A stretch of DNA of 64,000 nt from Streptomyces termitum (GTDB taxonomy: Bacteria > Actinomycetota > Actinomycetes > Streptomycetales > Streptomycetaceae): assembly GCF_014650175.1 (NCBI RefSeq), contig NZ_BMUL01000014.1:1-64000 (forward strand), read 5' to 3'. A program made the translations under genes and the position numbers. Positions 17,270-26,075 of this stretch are shown piece by piece. A model generated the notes under the pieces. The model did no database searches. It worked only from the letters and a program-made list of their open reading frames with translations, and was not told the DNA's origin. Every line of letters begins with the position of its first letter. Position 1 is the stretch's first letter.

Positions 17270-19537
17270 ATGGACTTCGAAGCCCTTCATTCGGCGAACT
17301 TCAAGCTGCTCGACGACACGGTCACCGACTGGACGAGCATGCTGACCAAGCTGCAGGCCCTGAAGAAGGATGCCGACGACGGTCTGCACAAGAAGGCCCT
17401 GACCGCCGACTGGGCCGGTGACAACGCGGTCATCTCGCGCGAGTTCGTCGGCAAGACCGCCGGGGAGTTCGGGGACGCGCTCACCGAGGCGACGTCCGTC
17501 CGGGACATCATGCGGGACACCCGGGACGAGCTGAAGACGCAGCAGCGCCTGCTCAAGGAGGCGATCGAGCGCGGTCGGGGGAAGAACCTCACCGTCACCG
17601 TGAACGGCGGAGGGTTCACGGTGGCCGAGAACCCCGAAAAGAAGGCGCCGGGCGGCCAGAGCGACGTCGACGGGCTGCGCGACGAGCTCCAGGGCATCCT
17701 CGACGCGGCCACCGAGATCGACAACAGCGCCGCGACGGCCCTCAAGGCCCTCGTGGACCTCGCCGACCAGGGCTTCTCGGACGCCGTCTACAAGGACCGC
17801 GACTCGGCGGCCAACGCGGTCAAGGAGGCCGAGCGGCTGGCGGCGCTCGCGAAGAAGAAGACCGAGGACCTGACCCCGGCCGACTTCGACGCGCTCAACG
17901 CCGGCCTGGGCACGTACTCCGACGACCCGATCTTCGCCGAGCACTTCGCCACCACGCTCGGTCCCAAGGGCACCCTCGACTTCTGGGCGGGTCTCAACGA
18001 CCCCCGCCGGGCCTACGACGTGGGCAGCGAGCGGGTAGACCGGTACGACGACCTCCAGAAGAACCTGAGCCTCACCCTCGCCACCGCGACCCGGGCGGAC
18101 TCGCCCGAGATGTCGCGCTGGAAGTACGACATGATCAACATGGGCGACCAGCCGCTCTCGAAGAACAGCACCACCCAGGGCTTCCAGGTCATGAGCAACC
18201 TGATGCGCTGGGGCAACTTCGACGACCAGTTCCTCAAGGACTACGGCACGAAGCTGATCGACACCGAGAAGCAGGCCACGGACAACGGCCGGCACACCCC
18301 CATGGTGTGGCAGCACATGGGCATCGACCCGCTGCTGAACCGTACCGGCACCGACTCCGGCTCCGACCCCATGACCGGCTTCCTCGCCGCCCTCTCCAAC
18401 AGCCCCGACGCGGCCACCGACTTCTTCAACGCGGACTTCGTCACCAAGGACGAGGACCACGACTTCAAGGAGGAGGACGGCAAGAAGGAGAAGCGCGCCC
18501 TCACCAACTTCGACTACCTCTTCGAGGAGCGCGACTGGCCCGAGGAGCGCGACGACAAGGGCAAGACGAGCACCGAGGGCCGCAACAACCTGGCCATGGC
18601 GCTGGAGGCCGGCGCCACCGGCCACCCCGCCGGGCAGATGCCCACCGAGGAGACCCCGCCGCACAACAAGGACCAGGCGGAGCTCATGCAGAAGATCGTC
18701 GCCTCGGTCTCCGACGACCCCGAGCGGCTGACCAAGCACGGCTACATGTCGGACAGCATCGGCCAGATCACCTCCGAGTACCTGCCCGACATCAACCGCG
18801 CGATGTCCGACGACAGCCGGGGCAACACCGACAAGCTGTTCCCCGTCGCCGGTACGCCCGCCGTCATGGAGCACTCGGACGTCACCCGCCTCCTGGTCAC
18901 CCTCGGCCAGGACCCCAAGGCCAACGCGGCCGTCGAGGTCGGCCAGGCCGCGTACCTGGGCAGTCTCATGGACTACCACCTCAACCCGAACACGCCGGAC
19001 GACCTCAAGTACCCGCAGTCGCCGCAGAACACCATCGAGGAGATCTCCCGCCGCTCCTCCGAGATCGGCGGCACCCTCGCGGTCGGCCGCCAGGAGGCCA
19101 TCGTCGGCCCGGCCGCCAAGGAGGCCAAGGACTTCGCGGACTCCGTCGCGCAGCAGAAGAACGCGTGGTCCGGGGCGATCGGCACCGGCATCGGCGTCGG
19201 CGTCAGCTTCGTCGCCACCCCGGTCGGCGGCGCGGTCGCCAGTGGCGTCGCGGGCACGGTCAGCTCCATGGTCCTGGAGCACGTCTTCCAGCAGTCCGAG
19301 ACGGACGTCCTCAAGGACGCCGGGAAGGACGCGGCCAAGCTGTGGGAGGACAGCAAGGAGAGCAACATCGACATGAGCCAGCTGGCGGCCCAGGAGGCGG
19401 CGAAGGCCCACCACCTCCCGTACGCCGACCAGGTCGCGGACTGGGCCAAGTACGGCAGCGACAACGGCTTCAACGACGCCTCCGACAACGCCCGCCACAT
19501 GGCGGACGACCTGGAGACCGAGATCCAGCCGGGCTGA
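17270..19537 (+). CDS. large T7SS-associated protein, WXG-like N-terminus (DUF6571-like)
   Basis: A 755-residue protein, 16 bases after its presumed partner. Residues 1-100 form a helical hairpin with a WAG turn (Trp48-Gly50), like WXG100/LXG proteins. The middle (about 200-600) is charged and helical. A glycine/alanine-rich hydrophobic stretch at about 633-668 (IGTGIGVGVSFVATPVGG) could be a membrane hairpin, followed by a helical tail. Long soluble proteins of this type, possibly the DUF6571 group, occur at Streptomyces T7SS loci. No nuclease or other toxin motif is visible; secreted effector or structural substrate is inference. Confidence 0.75.
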   Translation: MDFEALHSANFKLLDDTVTDWTSMLTKLQALKKDADDGLHKKALTADWAGDNAVISREFVGKTAGEFGDALTEATSVRDIMRDTRDELKTQQRLLKEAIERGRGKNLTVTVNGGGFTVAENPEKKAPGGQSDVDGLRDELQGILDAATEIDNSAATALKALVDLADQGFSDAVYKDRDSAANAVKEAERLAALAKKKTEDLTPADFDALNAGLGTYSDDPIFAEHFATTLGPKGTLDFWAGLNDPRRAYDVGSERVDRYDDLQKNLSLTLATATRADSPEMSRWKYDMINMGDQPLSKNSTTQGFQVMSNLMRWGNFDDQFLKDYGTKLIDTEKQATDNGRHTPMVWQHMGIDPLLNRTGTDSGSDPMTGFLAALSNSPDAATDFFNADFVTKDEDHDFKEEDGKKEKRALTNFDYLFEERDWPEERDDKGKTSTEGRNNLAMALEAGATGHPAGQMPTEETPPHNKDQAELMQKIVASVSDDPERLTKHGYMSDSIGQITSEYLPDINRAMSDDSRGNTDKLFPVAGTPAVMEHSDVTRLLVTLGQDPKANAAVEVGQAAYLGSLMDYHLNPNTPDDLKYPQSPQNTIEEISRRSSEIGGTLAVGRQEAIVGPAAKEAKDFADSVAQQKNAWSGAIGTGIGVGVSFVATPVGGAVASGVAGTVSSMVLEHVFQQSETDVLKDAGKDAAKLWEDSKESNIDMSQLAAQEAAKAHHLPYADQVADWAKYGSDNGFNDASDNARHMADDLETEIQPG

Positions 19538-19616
19538 CCCCCTCGCCGCCCCGCCCGCGGGGCCGCGCCGTCCCCGGTACGGCCCCGCGCCCCGCCCCCA
19601 CACCAGAAAGCACGTG

Positions 19617-20159
19617 ATGAAGCACGCGAAGTCCCTCGCCCCTCTCGCGCTCGCCCTCCTGCTCGCCGGGTGCTCCCAGCCGCCGGAGGAGAAGCGCGCG
19701 TTCGAGGTGCCCGGCGTCCTGTGCGGCACGGAGGTGTCCCCCGCGCTGCTGTCGCCGCTGCTTCCGGCCGGCGGGGAGGAGATTGAGGTGAAGCGCTCCG
19801 ATCTGATCGGCGGCGGCATGATGACCTGCAAGGTCTCGGTGGACGGCGCCACCGCCTTGTCGCTGGGCTGGAACTGGGGGGAGCTCGGAGAGCCTCTGCG
19901 GCGAGCCGCCAACGACAACCCCTACCTGAAGCTCGCCAAGCAGGAGACCCCGGACGGCCGGGTCGTCTACGGGGAGGAGTCGGGGGCCACCCGGGTGACC
20001 TGCGAGCCGGTCGTGGCCCACCGGAAGGGGAACGCCGAACTCATCGCCACGCTCAAGGTCTTCGAGGGCCGGCCCGACGCCGACGCCGTGAAGAACCTGC
20101 TCGTCGCGTACGCGAAGGAGCTGGAGGTTTCCTCCGAGGAGTGTGTCCGGAAGAAGTAG
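19617..20159 (+). CDS. lipoprotein, unknown
   Basis: A 180-residue protein with a lipoprotein signal: basic start, hydrophobic core, and lipobox LLAGC at about residues 15-19. The mature part has further cysteines (in VLCGTE, MTCKV, RVTCEP and EECVR) that could form disulfides outside the cell. ATG at 19617 is preferred over the adjoining GTG at 19614. It is the last gene of the eccC block and is closed by a strong terminator. It could be a surface partner or an immunity-type protein for the upstream large protein, but neither is shown. Confidence 0.75.
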   Translation: MKHAKSLAPLALALLLAGCSQPPEEKRAFEVPGVLCGTEVSPALLSPLLPAGGEEIEVKRSDLIGGGMMTCKVSVDGATALSLGWNWGELGEPLRRAANDNPYLKLAKQETPDGRVVYGEESGATRVTCEPVVAHRKGNAELIATLKVFEGRPDADAVKNLLVAYAKELEVSSEECVRKK

Positions 20160-20195
20160 CCGGCGCTCGCGCGTCCCGTTTCCCCAGGACGTGCG

Positions 20196-20230
20196 ACGGG
20201 GTGGGCGCCTCCCGTGCGCGCCCACCCCGT
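20196..20230. terminator. bidirectional terminator
   Basis: A perfect 13-bp stem (ACGGGGTGGGCGC 20196-20208 with 20218-20230, 9-base loop) lies between the convergent lipoprotein and WXG100 genes. Confidence 0.75.
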
Positions 20231-20258
20231 CCGTACTGCCGCTGTCGTGCCGCGTGGC

Positions 20259-20555
20259 TTAGAAGAAGCCGGCGGCGCGCTTGTCGCCCGCCTGGTAGGC
20301 CGGGGCGGCCTGGCGGACCGCCTTGGCGATGCCCTGGAGCGCGGTGTGGATCGCGCGGGTCTCCTGGTCCCACTTGGCGTGCGCGCCGTCCGCGGCGGTC
20401 TTCGCCTCACCCTCCCAGGTGTTGGAGACCGAGCGGATCTTCGTCTGGATGGCCTCCAGGGCCGCGTCCAGCTGCTTCGCCTGCTTCTCGATGGTGCTCG
20501 CCGCATCCTCGAGCGAGGCGTACGTGACGAGCATGACGCCGTCGTTGGCGGCCAT
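20259..20555 (-). CDS. WXG100 protein with C-terminal YxxxD signal
   Basis: A 98-residue helical-hairpin protein of the ESAT-6/CFP-10 family. The WXG turn is WEG at residues 47-49, and the C-terminus has YQAGD (Tyr87 to Asp91), the general T7SS export motif YxxxD/E. It is 62 bases downstream of a second WXG100 gene, the normal EsxA/EsxB pairing; S. coelicolor has an equivalent esxBA pair. Carrying the YxxxD, this one is probably the CFP-10-like (EccC-binding) member. Confidence 0.9.
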   Translation of the reverse strand: MAANDGVMLVTYASLEDAASTIEKQAKQLDAALEAIQTKIRSVSNTWEGEAKTAADGAHAKWDQETRAIHTALQGIAKAVRQAAPAYQAGDKRAAGFF

Positions 20556-20617
20556 GGTCCCTCCGGGTTTCGGTGGTGGTGTACGGGTGCGCTGCTACTG
20601 AAGGTCCGACGCGGCGG

Positions 20618-20980
20618 TCAGAGACCGGCGATGCCCGAGCGGGCCGCCTTCTCGGCTCCGGCGTCGCCGGAGAAGCCCGCGGTCACGTCGATGCCGCGCA
20701 GGGCGCGCTCGGCCTCGTCGTCGGAGTCGCTGGACGAGGTCCGGGTGACCTGGATGGCCTCCTGGAAGTTGAGCATCAGCTTGGCGATCCGCACCATGCC
20801 CTGGTTGATCTCGGTCTGCTTGGCGTCGAAAGCGCCGGCGCCGATGCCCTTCCAGCGGCCCTCAAGGCTGTCGATGACGCCCTGGAGGGCCGTCAGCTGA
20901 CCCTTGACGTCGTCGAACTTGCGGGTGAGCTCATCCTGGAAATCCTTGAGACTCTGATCGCCAACCTTCAAGACTGACAT
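20618..20980 (-). CDS. WXG100 protein without YxxxD
   Basis: A 120-residue WXG100 protein, with WKG at residues 43-45 and two long amphipathic helices. The tail after about residue 85 is acidic then small-residue rich, and has no tyrosine, so no YxxxD motif. It should dimerise with the 98-residue product and leave the cell as a heterodimer. ATG at 20978-20980 has a GAGAGGGAGAGGG ribosome site. Confidence 0.88.
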   Translation of the reverse strand: MSVLKVGDQSLKDFQDELTRKFDDVKGQLTALQGVIDSLEGRWKGIGAGAFDAKQTEINQGMVRIAKLMLNFQEAIQVTRTSSSDSDDEAERALRGIDVTAGFSGDAGAEKAARSGIAGL

Positions 20981-21065
20981 GTGTCCCTCTCCCTCTCTCG
21001 GGTTCTCTGTGGGGGCCGCGTCCGCCGGTGAGCGCGGACGCGGTTCGGTCTGGGATGGCGGCGCG

Positions 21066-22361
21066 CTAGGCGGCGCGGCGCCGGCGTGCGATCACGAAGG
21101 CCGCACCGGCGGCGACCACCAGCGCGACCGCCGCGCCGCCGATGACGAGCCCCGTCCGGCTGCTCGTTCCGGTGCTCTCGCCGGAGCCTGCCACAGCCGG
21201 GGCGGACGTCGCCCCGTCCGCCGGAGCTTGTGGCGAAGCTGATGCAGACGGCGCGGTGCCGGGCGAGCCGCTTCCGGAAGCGGTGGCCGAGGGCTTCGCG
21301 GAGGCGTTCGCCTCGGCGGCACCGGGGCCGGCGGGCATGTTCGTCAGGGGGCTGATACGGGGGTCGCCGGGGTTGCCCAGGCCACGGTTGATGGTGGCGT
21401 TGGGACGGACGACGCCGTGGCCGAGGTAGGCGCTGACCGTGCCGGGCTTCCAGTCCTTGCCGCGCCCGGCGGCCTCGAACATGACCCGGAGGACCTGGTT
21501 GGCGGTCCAGTCGGGGTGCTCGGACCAGATCAGGGCGGCGGTGGCGGAGGCTAGGGCGGTGGCGAAGCTGGTGCCTTCTTCGATGCAGTAGCTCTTGAAG
21601 GTGGCGTCGCACCAGCTGGGGATGCTGTTACCCGGGGCGGCGATGTCGACGTAGTCGCCGTACTGCGAGTACTTGGCCACCTTTCCGTTCTGGCCGGTCG
21701 CGGCGACGGCGACGACTTCCGGATAGGCCGCCGGGTACTGCGGCTTGTTGCCCTTGTCGGCGCTGTTTCCCGAGCCCGCGAAGATGAGCTTGCCCTTGCT
21801 CTGGGCGTACTGGATGGCCTCGCGGATGTCCGAGTCGTAGAATTCGTTGGCCATGGAGATGTTGATGATGCGGGCTTCGCTATCAGCTGCGGCCCGGATC
21901 GACTCTCTCAAGTCGAAGGCGTTGACGGCCTGTTCGTTCTGCATCTGGGTGTCGCTCACGCGGAAGGGGATCACCTTCGCGCCCGGTGCCAGCCCTTTGA
22001 CGCCACCGCTCGCCCCGGACCCGACGATGAGCTCGGCCACACTCGTTCCGTGCCCCTCGTAATCATCGGTCTCGTCGCCCTTGGCCTCCGAGGCGTCCCA
22101 CCCCTTCAGCACCTTGCCCTTGAGCGAGGGGGTGTTCTTGTTCACGCCGGTGTCGATGACGGCGACCGTGACGCCTTCACCAGTCGTCGTCTTCCAGATC
22201 TCCTCGGCGTGCATGGCGTCCAGATACCACTGCTCCGCCTGGACGTCGATGGCGAACGCTGCGGGGGCGGTTCCGACGAGTCCCGCTGTCAGCGCCGTGG
22301 TCGCCACGGCGCTGACCAGCACCCGTCGGAGCCTGCCGCTCTCGATCATTCCTGCCGTCAT
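21066..22361 (-). CDS. mycP: T7SS mycosin (subtilisin-like membrane protease), copy 1
   Basis: A 431-residue S8 protease with signal peptide (about 1-37), catalytic Asp70 (VIDTG), His104 (GHGT) and Ser265 (GTSFA), a Ser/Ala/Pro-rich linker, and a C-terminal membrane helix (about 402-424) ending in RRRRAA. This is the mycosin layout; mycosins stabilise the T7SS complex and cleave some substrates. It lies between the WXG100 pair and the PPE-like gene, 25 bases after the latter, so probably in one operon with it. Cysteines at about 251 and 259 could pair. Confidence 0.92.
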   Translation of the reverse strand: MTAGMIESGRLRRVLVSAVATTALTAGLVGTAPAAFAIDVQAEQWYLDAMHAEEIWKTTTGEGVTVAVIDTGVNKNTPSLKGKVLKGWDASEAKGDETDDYEGHGTSVAELIVGSGASGGVKGLAPGAKVIPFRVSDTQMQNEQAVNAFDLRESIRAAADSEARIINISMANEFYDSDIREAIQYAQSKGKLIFAGSGNSADKGNKPQYPAAYPEVVAVAATGQNGKVAKYSQYGDYVDIAAPGNSIPSWCDATFKSYCIEEGTSFATALASATAALIWSEHPDWTANQVLRVMFEAAGRGKDWKPGTVSAYLGHGVVRPNATINRGLGNPGDPRISPLTNMPAGPGAAEANASAKPSATASGSGSPGTAPSASASPQAPADGATSAPAVAGSGESTGTSSRTGLVIGGAAVALVVAAGAAFVIARRRRAA

Positions 22362-22386
22362 CCTGACTTCCGAGCCTTCCCCGTAC

Positions 22387-24141
22387 TCAGTCGATCACCG
22401 GCGGCACGGCTCCGCGCCGACGGTTCGTCCACGTCTCTTCGTCCTCGACCAGGTAGTCGGGGCGCTCGGTGCCCTCGCGCTCCTTCTCCTCGCGGGGCGG
22501 GCGCTGGTTGCCGCGTCCGCCGCCCGCGCCGCGCTGGTTCCCGATCACTCCGTTGGTGGCGGAGGTGCCGAGACCGGTGGGACGGCCGGGCTTGTTGGAC
22601 GGGGAGCCGACCACGCCGGCCTGGCCGGGGCGGGCGGCGGCCGGGCGGCCCGCCGGGGTCTCGCCGCCGACGACGGTGCCCCGGGGGATCCGGGAGCCGG
22701 TGCTTCCGCCGGAGGAGCGCTGCGGGGTGCCGCCGACGATCGGGTTGGAGCGGGCGGAGCCCGTACGGCCCGTGACCGACTGGCCCGGTCCGCCGGGTCG
22801 GCCGACGGCCGGGGACGGGTTGCGCGCACCGGCGGTGCCCTGGCGCTGGGCCGGGCCGCCGGGGCCGCCCGCGCGGCCCGTCTGCGGCGTGCTGCGGCCG
22901 GCCTGCGGGGACTGGGTGCCCGGTCCCGTCGCGCGGCCCATGGGTCCGCCCGAACGGCCCGTGGCGGGCGAGCTGGCCGGTCCGCCGGTGCGGCCCGTCG
23001 CCGGAGAGGTCGTGGGGCCGGTGGCGCGCCCCAGGGGGGTGCGGCCGGTGGCGGTGTGCGGAGTGCCGGGCGCTCCGGCGACCCGGGGGCCGCCGGTCTT
23101 CGGCGTGGTGCCGAGGGCGATCGGCGGCGGCATGCCCGGCCCGGTGGGGTTCGGGGTGACCGGCGTCGGGGTCGACGGGGGCGCGGTGGTCGGCAGCGTG
23201 GGCGCCGGAGGCGTGGCGACGCTGTCGATCCGGACCTTGGTGTCGCCCGGTCCGGTCTCGCGGATCGGCTGGTGTCCGTCCAGCTCGCCGCCCGTACGGG
23301 GCACCGTCGTGTTCGTGCGGTCCGTGCTGGCGCCGATGGTGCCGGGGGTCTCGTGGTCGAGGGTTCCGCCACGGGCGGTGCGGTCGAGGGTTCCGCCGTT
23401 CTTCCCCAGACCGCTGTCGCCTCTGTTCCTGATGCTTCCCAGAGGCCGCGGCACCGGCGCCCCATAAGCCTTCGGCGGCACCGGAAGGGGAATCGAGGCG
23501 AGGGTGCTCTGGGAGACCGCGTAGAAGGAGGCCAGGCGGTTCATCTGGTTGATGGCCTCCTGGCGGTCCTTCTCGACCTGGAGGGACTTCTGGTAGGCGG
23601 GGTTGTCCGCCGCCTGCTCCACGACCTGGAAGTCCTGGGGCTTCTTCTGGACGAGGCGGGTGTCGCGCGGCGGCTTGGAGTTGCGGACCGAGGTGAGGCC
23701 GGTGCCGGCGTTCTCCATCTGGGCGCCGACCGCGTTGGTGACCTTGCTGATGCCCCAGGCGTAGGTCACGACCGCGGAGCCGTAGCGCTGGAACTCGGTG
23801 GCGGCCTCGCCCTTCCAGTCGACGCCGCGGACGAAGGTGTCCAGGTCCTTGGCGGCCTCGTTGAGGTTCTTCGTCGCCTTCTTCATGGCGGCCACGACAC
23901 CCACGAAGGCGTCCGGGCGGGCGCTTTCGAGGAGATCCAGCATCCGGTTGAGCGGCTGGTCCTCGAAGGAGGTGTCGCCGTAGAAGCCGCCGCGGAGGAA
24001 GCCGAAGGGGAGGGAGTCGCCGAACTGTTCGGTGAAGTCCGCGAAGCTGGTCTTCGCGTCGATCAGGGCCGTGTCCTCGGCCTGCGCCTGTTCCTGGGGG
24101 GTCAGGTTCGGGTCCTGCTTCGGCTGCGTCTCGTCACTCAT
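22387..24141 (-). CDS. PPE-like T7SS protein with Pro/Gly/Arg-rich region and conserved tail
   Basis: A 584-residue protein. Residues about 25-215 are helical, with a WXG-like turn WKG (109-111), comparable to PPE or large WXG domains. Residues about 230-550 are a long disordered segment with repeated TGRxGGP units. The last 25 residues are again conserved-looking: DYLVEDEETW (562-571) and VPPVID at the end. YLVED (563-567) fits the YxxxD export motif. It starts six bases after its small partner gene. Probably a secreted or surface T7SS substrate; function unknown. Confidence 0.82.
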   Translation of the reverse strand: MSDETQPKQDPNLTPQEQAQAEDTALIDAKTSFADFTEQFGDSLPFGFLRGGFYGDTSFEDQPLNRMLDLLESARPDAFVGVVAAMKKATKNLNEAAKDLDTFVRGVDWKGEAATEFQRYGSAVVTYAWGISKVTNAVGAQMENAGTGLTSVRNSKPPRDTRLVQKKPQDFQVVEQAADNPAYQKSLQVEKDRQEAINQMNRLASFYAVSQSTLASIPLPVPPKAYGAPVPRPLGSIRNRGDSGLGKNGGTLDRTARGGTLDHETPGTIGASTDRTNTTVPRTGGELDGHQPIRETGPGDTKVRIDSVATPPAPTLPTTAPPSTPTPVTPNPTGPGMPPPIALGTTPKTGGPRVAGAPGTPHTATGRTPLGRATGPTTSPATGRTGGPASSPATGRSGGPMGRATGPGTQSPQAGRSTPQTGRAGGPGGPAQRQGTAGARNPSPAVGRPGGPGQSVTGRTGSARSNPIVGGTPQRSSGGSTGSRIPRGTVVGGETPAGRPAAARPGQAGVVGSPSNKPGRPTGLGTSATNGVIGNQRGAGGGRGNQRPPREEKEREGTERPDYLVEDEETWTNRRRGAVPPVID

Positions 24142-24147
24142 CGGTCG

Positions 24148-24597
24148 TCACCCCAGATCCGTCGGGCTGTCGTCGGTGTGCTGGACCTGCGCATCGGGCT
24201 GCGCGGGGGCACCGGACTGCTTCTGCTTCTGCTCTTCAAGGGCGGTGTCGCGCTCCTTGTTGAGGCGGCTCTTGATCGAGTAGAACTGCAGGCGCAGGTC
24301 CTCTTCCACGTTGTCGTATCCGACGCTGGCCGCGTGGACGCCGATCCGCAGCATCTCGACCTGTCCCTCCAGGGACTTCGAGAGGCCGACGAGTGCCGTC
24401 TGGATCCGGGCGTACTCGGCGAAGAAGCCGTCCGCCTCGGCGAAGGGGATGCCGACGCCGAGACTGGTCCGGGTCACTTCGTTGGTGTCGGTCTTGAGGG
24501 CCGCCGTGACGTCCGTCTGCAGTTCGCCCACGATCGCGCTGACCCGTCGACTGAACTTCTCCAGTTCGTCCGCGCCACGCTCCAGATCACCAGCCAC
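24148..24597 (-). CDS. small helical T7SS partner protein
   Basis: A 149-residue helical protein of WXG100-like size without a WXG turn, starting at the GTG at 24595-24597. It contains YDNVE (94-98), which fits YxxxE but lies before the C-terminal charged tail. Its position directly before the PPE-like gene resembles PE/PPE or Esx pairings, so it is probably the heterodimer partner. It is the first gene of a likely four-to-six-gene minus-strand operon. Confidence 0.78.
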   Translation of the reverse strand: MAGDLERGADELEKFSRRVSAIVGELQTDVTAALKTDTNEVTRTSLGVGIPFAEADGFFAEYARIQTALVGLSKSLEGQVEMLRIGVHAASVGYDNVEEDLRLQFYSIKSRLNKERDTALEEQKQKQSGAPAQPDAQVQHTDDSPTDLG

Positions 24598-24706
24598 GTC
24601 CGCCCCCGTCCCCCGTCAGCTCGAACACGAGCATTCCTCCCCGTTTGCTCCTGCCGCACCACATTGCGATCGCGGTCGATCACGCTGCGGGCCACGCACG
24701 TCTACC

Positions 24707-24735
24707 ACTGTAACGACGGGGGCTGACAGCCCCAA
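24707..24735 (-). promoter_or_regulatory. promoter of the PPE-like operon
   Basis: On the minus strand TTGGGG (24730-24735) and TACAGT (24707-24712) are separated by exactly 17 bases, a good sigma-HrdB spacing. The spacer overlaps the hairpin that ends the eccB-mycosin transcript. Confidence 0.5.
24718..24733 (-). terminator. small hairpin after mycosin copy 2
   Basis: GGGGCT/AGCCCC stem with a three-base loop, between the second mycosin and the PPE-like operon. No U tract, so only a modest terminator. Confidence 0.45.
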
Positions 24736-24797
24736 GTCTCTTGTTCGTCACGAGATTTATACGGATCGACGCTACCAGCCGTGTGCTCCTGCAATCT

Positions 24798-26075
24798 TCA
24801 CCGGGCCGCCGGGGCGTTCCGCCGGCGCCGGTGGTCGCGGAGGGCGACCGCCGCGCCGGCGATGGCGGCGACCAGGACGCCGCCGCTGACGACCACGTAG
24901 GTGGCGAGGCGGGCGGTGCGCTGTTCCGGGGTCTCGCCGAGGTGGACGGCGGCGGGGGTGGGGGCCTCCGCGCGCAGGGCGGCCTCGCGGGCGACGGGCT
25001 TCTCGACGGGCTTCTCGTCGTCGGTGAGGGCCCGGACCGGGTCCACCACGCCCCAGCCGACGAGCCGGTCGCGGCGGGCGACGGAGCGTTCGGCGGTCTG
25101 CTCGATCTGGGCGACGATCTGCCGCTGCGTCCAGTCGGGGTGCTTGGCCTTGACGAGGGCGGCGAGGCCGGCGACGTACGGCGCGGAGAAGCTGGTGCCG
25201 TTGTCGGCGCAGTGGCCGCCGAGGGGGACGGTGGAGACCATGTCCACGCCGGGGGCGGCGACGCCGACGAATTCGCCGGCCTGGGAGAAGGCGGCGCGCT
25301 CGTTGTTGCGGTCGGAGGCGGCGACGGCGAGGACGCCCTCGTAGGAGGCCGGGTAGGTCTTCTTGTCGCTGCCGTCCATGCCGTCGTTGCCCGCCGAGGC
25401 GACGACCACGATCTCCTCGGCCAGCGCGGCTTCGACGGCTTCGCGCAGGGCCGGGGCGGGTTCCACCGCGTCGGCGGTGTCCTGCGAGATGTTGATCACG
25501 TCGGCCTTCTTCGCGATCGCGTGGCGGATCGCGGTGGCGAGGGTGGCGGCGGTGCCGTGGCCGTCGGCGTCGTTCTGCTGGATGGGGATGATGACGGCGT
25601 CGGGCGCGAGGCCGACGAAGCCGGTGCCCTTGGCGGGGCGGGCGGCGATGATGCCGGAGACGCGGGTGCCGTGGCCGACGGTGTCGGTGGTGCCGTCCTC
25701 CTTGCCGCGCTTCAGCTTGTTGCCGTTGGCGTCCTTGGCGTCCTTGGGGATGAGGTTGATGCCGCTCTTGACGTCCACGGCGCGGGTCAGCTGCGGGTTC
25801 TTCACGTCGACGCCGGTGTCGATGACGGCGACCCGGACGCCCTTGCCGGTGGACTGCGCCCACAGCCGGTCGAGCTGGACGCGCTGGAGGGACCAGGGGC
25901 GGCCCTCGTACGGCTCGTCCGGGTAGGTGCACTGGGAGTCGTCCTCGGCCGCCGCCGTGGTGAACGGCAGGCCGAGGGAGCAGAGCAGGGTGGCCGCCGC
26001 GAGGGCGAGCGCGCGCCGGGGGGCGTCACCGGAAAGGGTGGCGGGGGAGAGTGTCATCGGTCGTCGCCGCCTCAT
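24798..26075 (-). CDS. mycP: T7SS mycosin, copy 2
   Basis: A second S8 mycosin, 425 residues. After an N-terminal signal (about 17-43) the catalytic residues are Asp86 (VIDTG), His135 (GHGT) and Ser295 (GTSFS). A C-terminal membrane helix (about 390-412) and basic tail follow. Its ATG overlaps the eccB stop as ATGA, so the two are translationally coupled. It is clearly diverged from the first mycosin: longer insertion between Asp and His, and a cysteine near residue 49. Two mycosins in one locus suggests different substrates or roles. Confidence 0.92.
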   Translation of the reverse strand: MRRRRPMTLSPATLSGDAPRRALALAAATLLCSLGLPFTTAAAEDDSQCTYPDEPYEGRPWSLQRVQLDRLWAQSTGKGVRVAVIDTGVDVKNPQLTRAVDVKSGINLIPKDAKDANGNKLKRGKEDGTTDTVGHGTRVSGIIAARPAKGTGFVGLAPDAVIIPIQQNDADGHGTAATLATAIRHAIAKKADVINISQDTADAVEPAPALREAVEAALAEEIVVVASAGNDGMDGSDKKTYPASYEGVLAVAASDRNNERAAFSQAGEFVGVAAPGVDMVSTVPLGGHCADNGTSFSAPYVAGLAALVKAKHPDWTQRQIVAQIEQTAERSVARRDRLVGWGVVDPVRALTDDEKPVEKPVAREAALRAEAPTPAAVHLGETPEQRTARLATYVVVSGGVLVAAIAGAAVALRDHRRRRNAPAAR

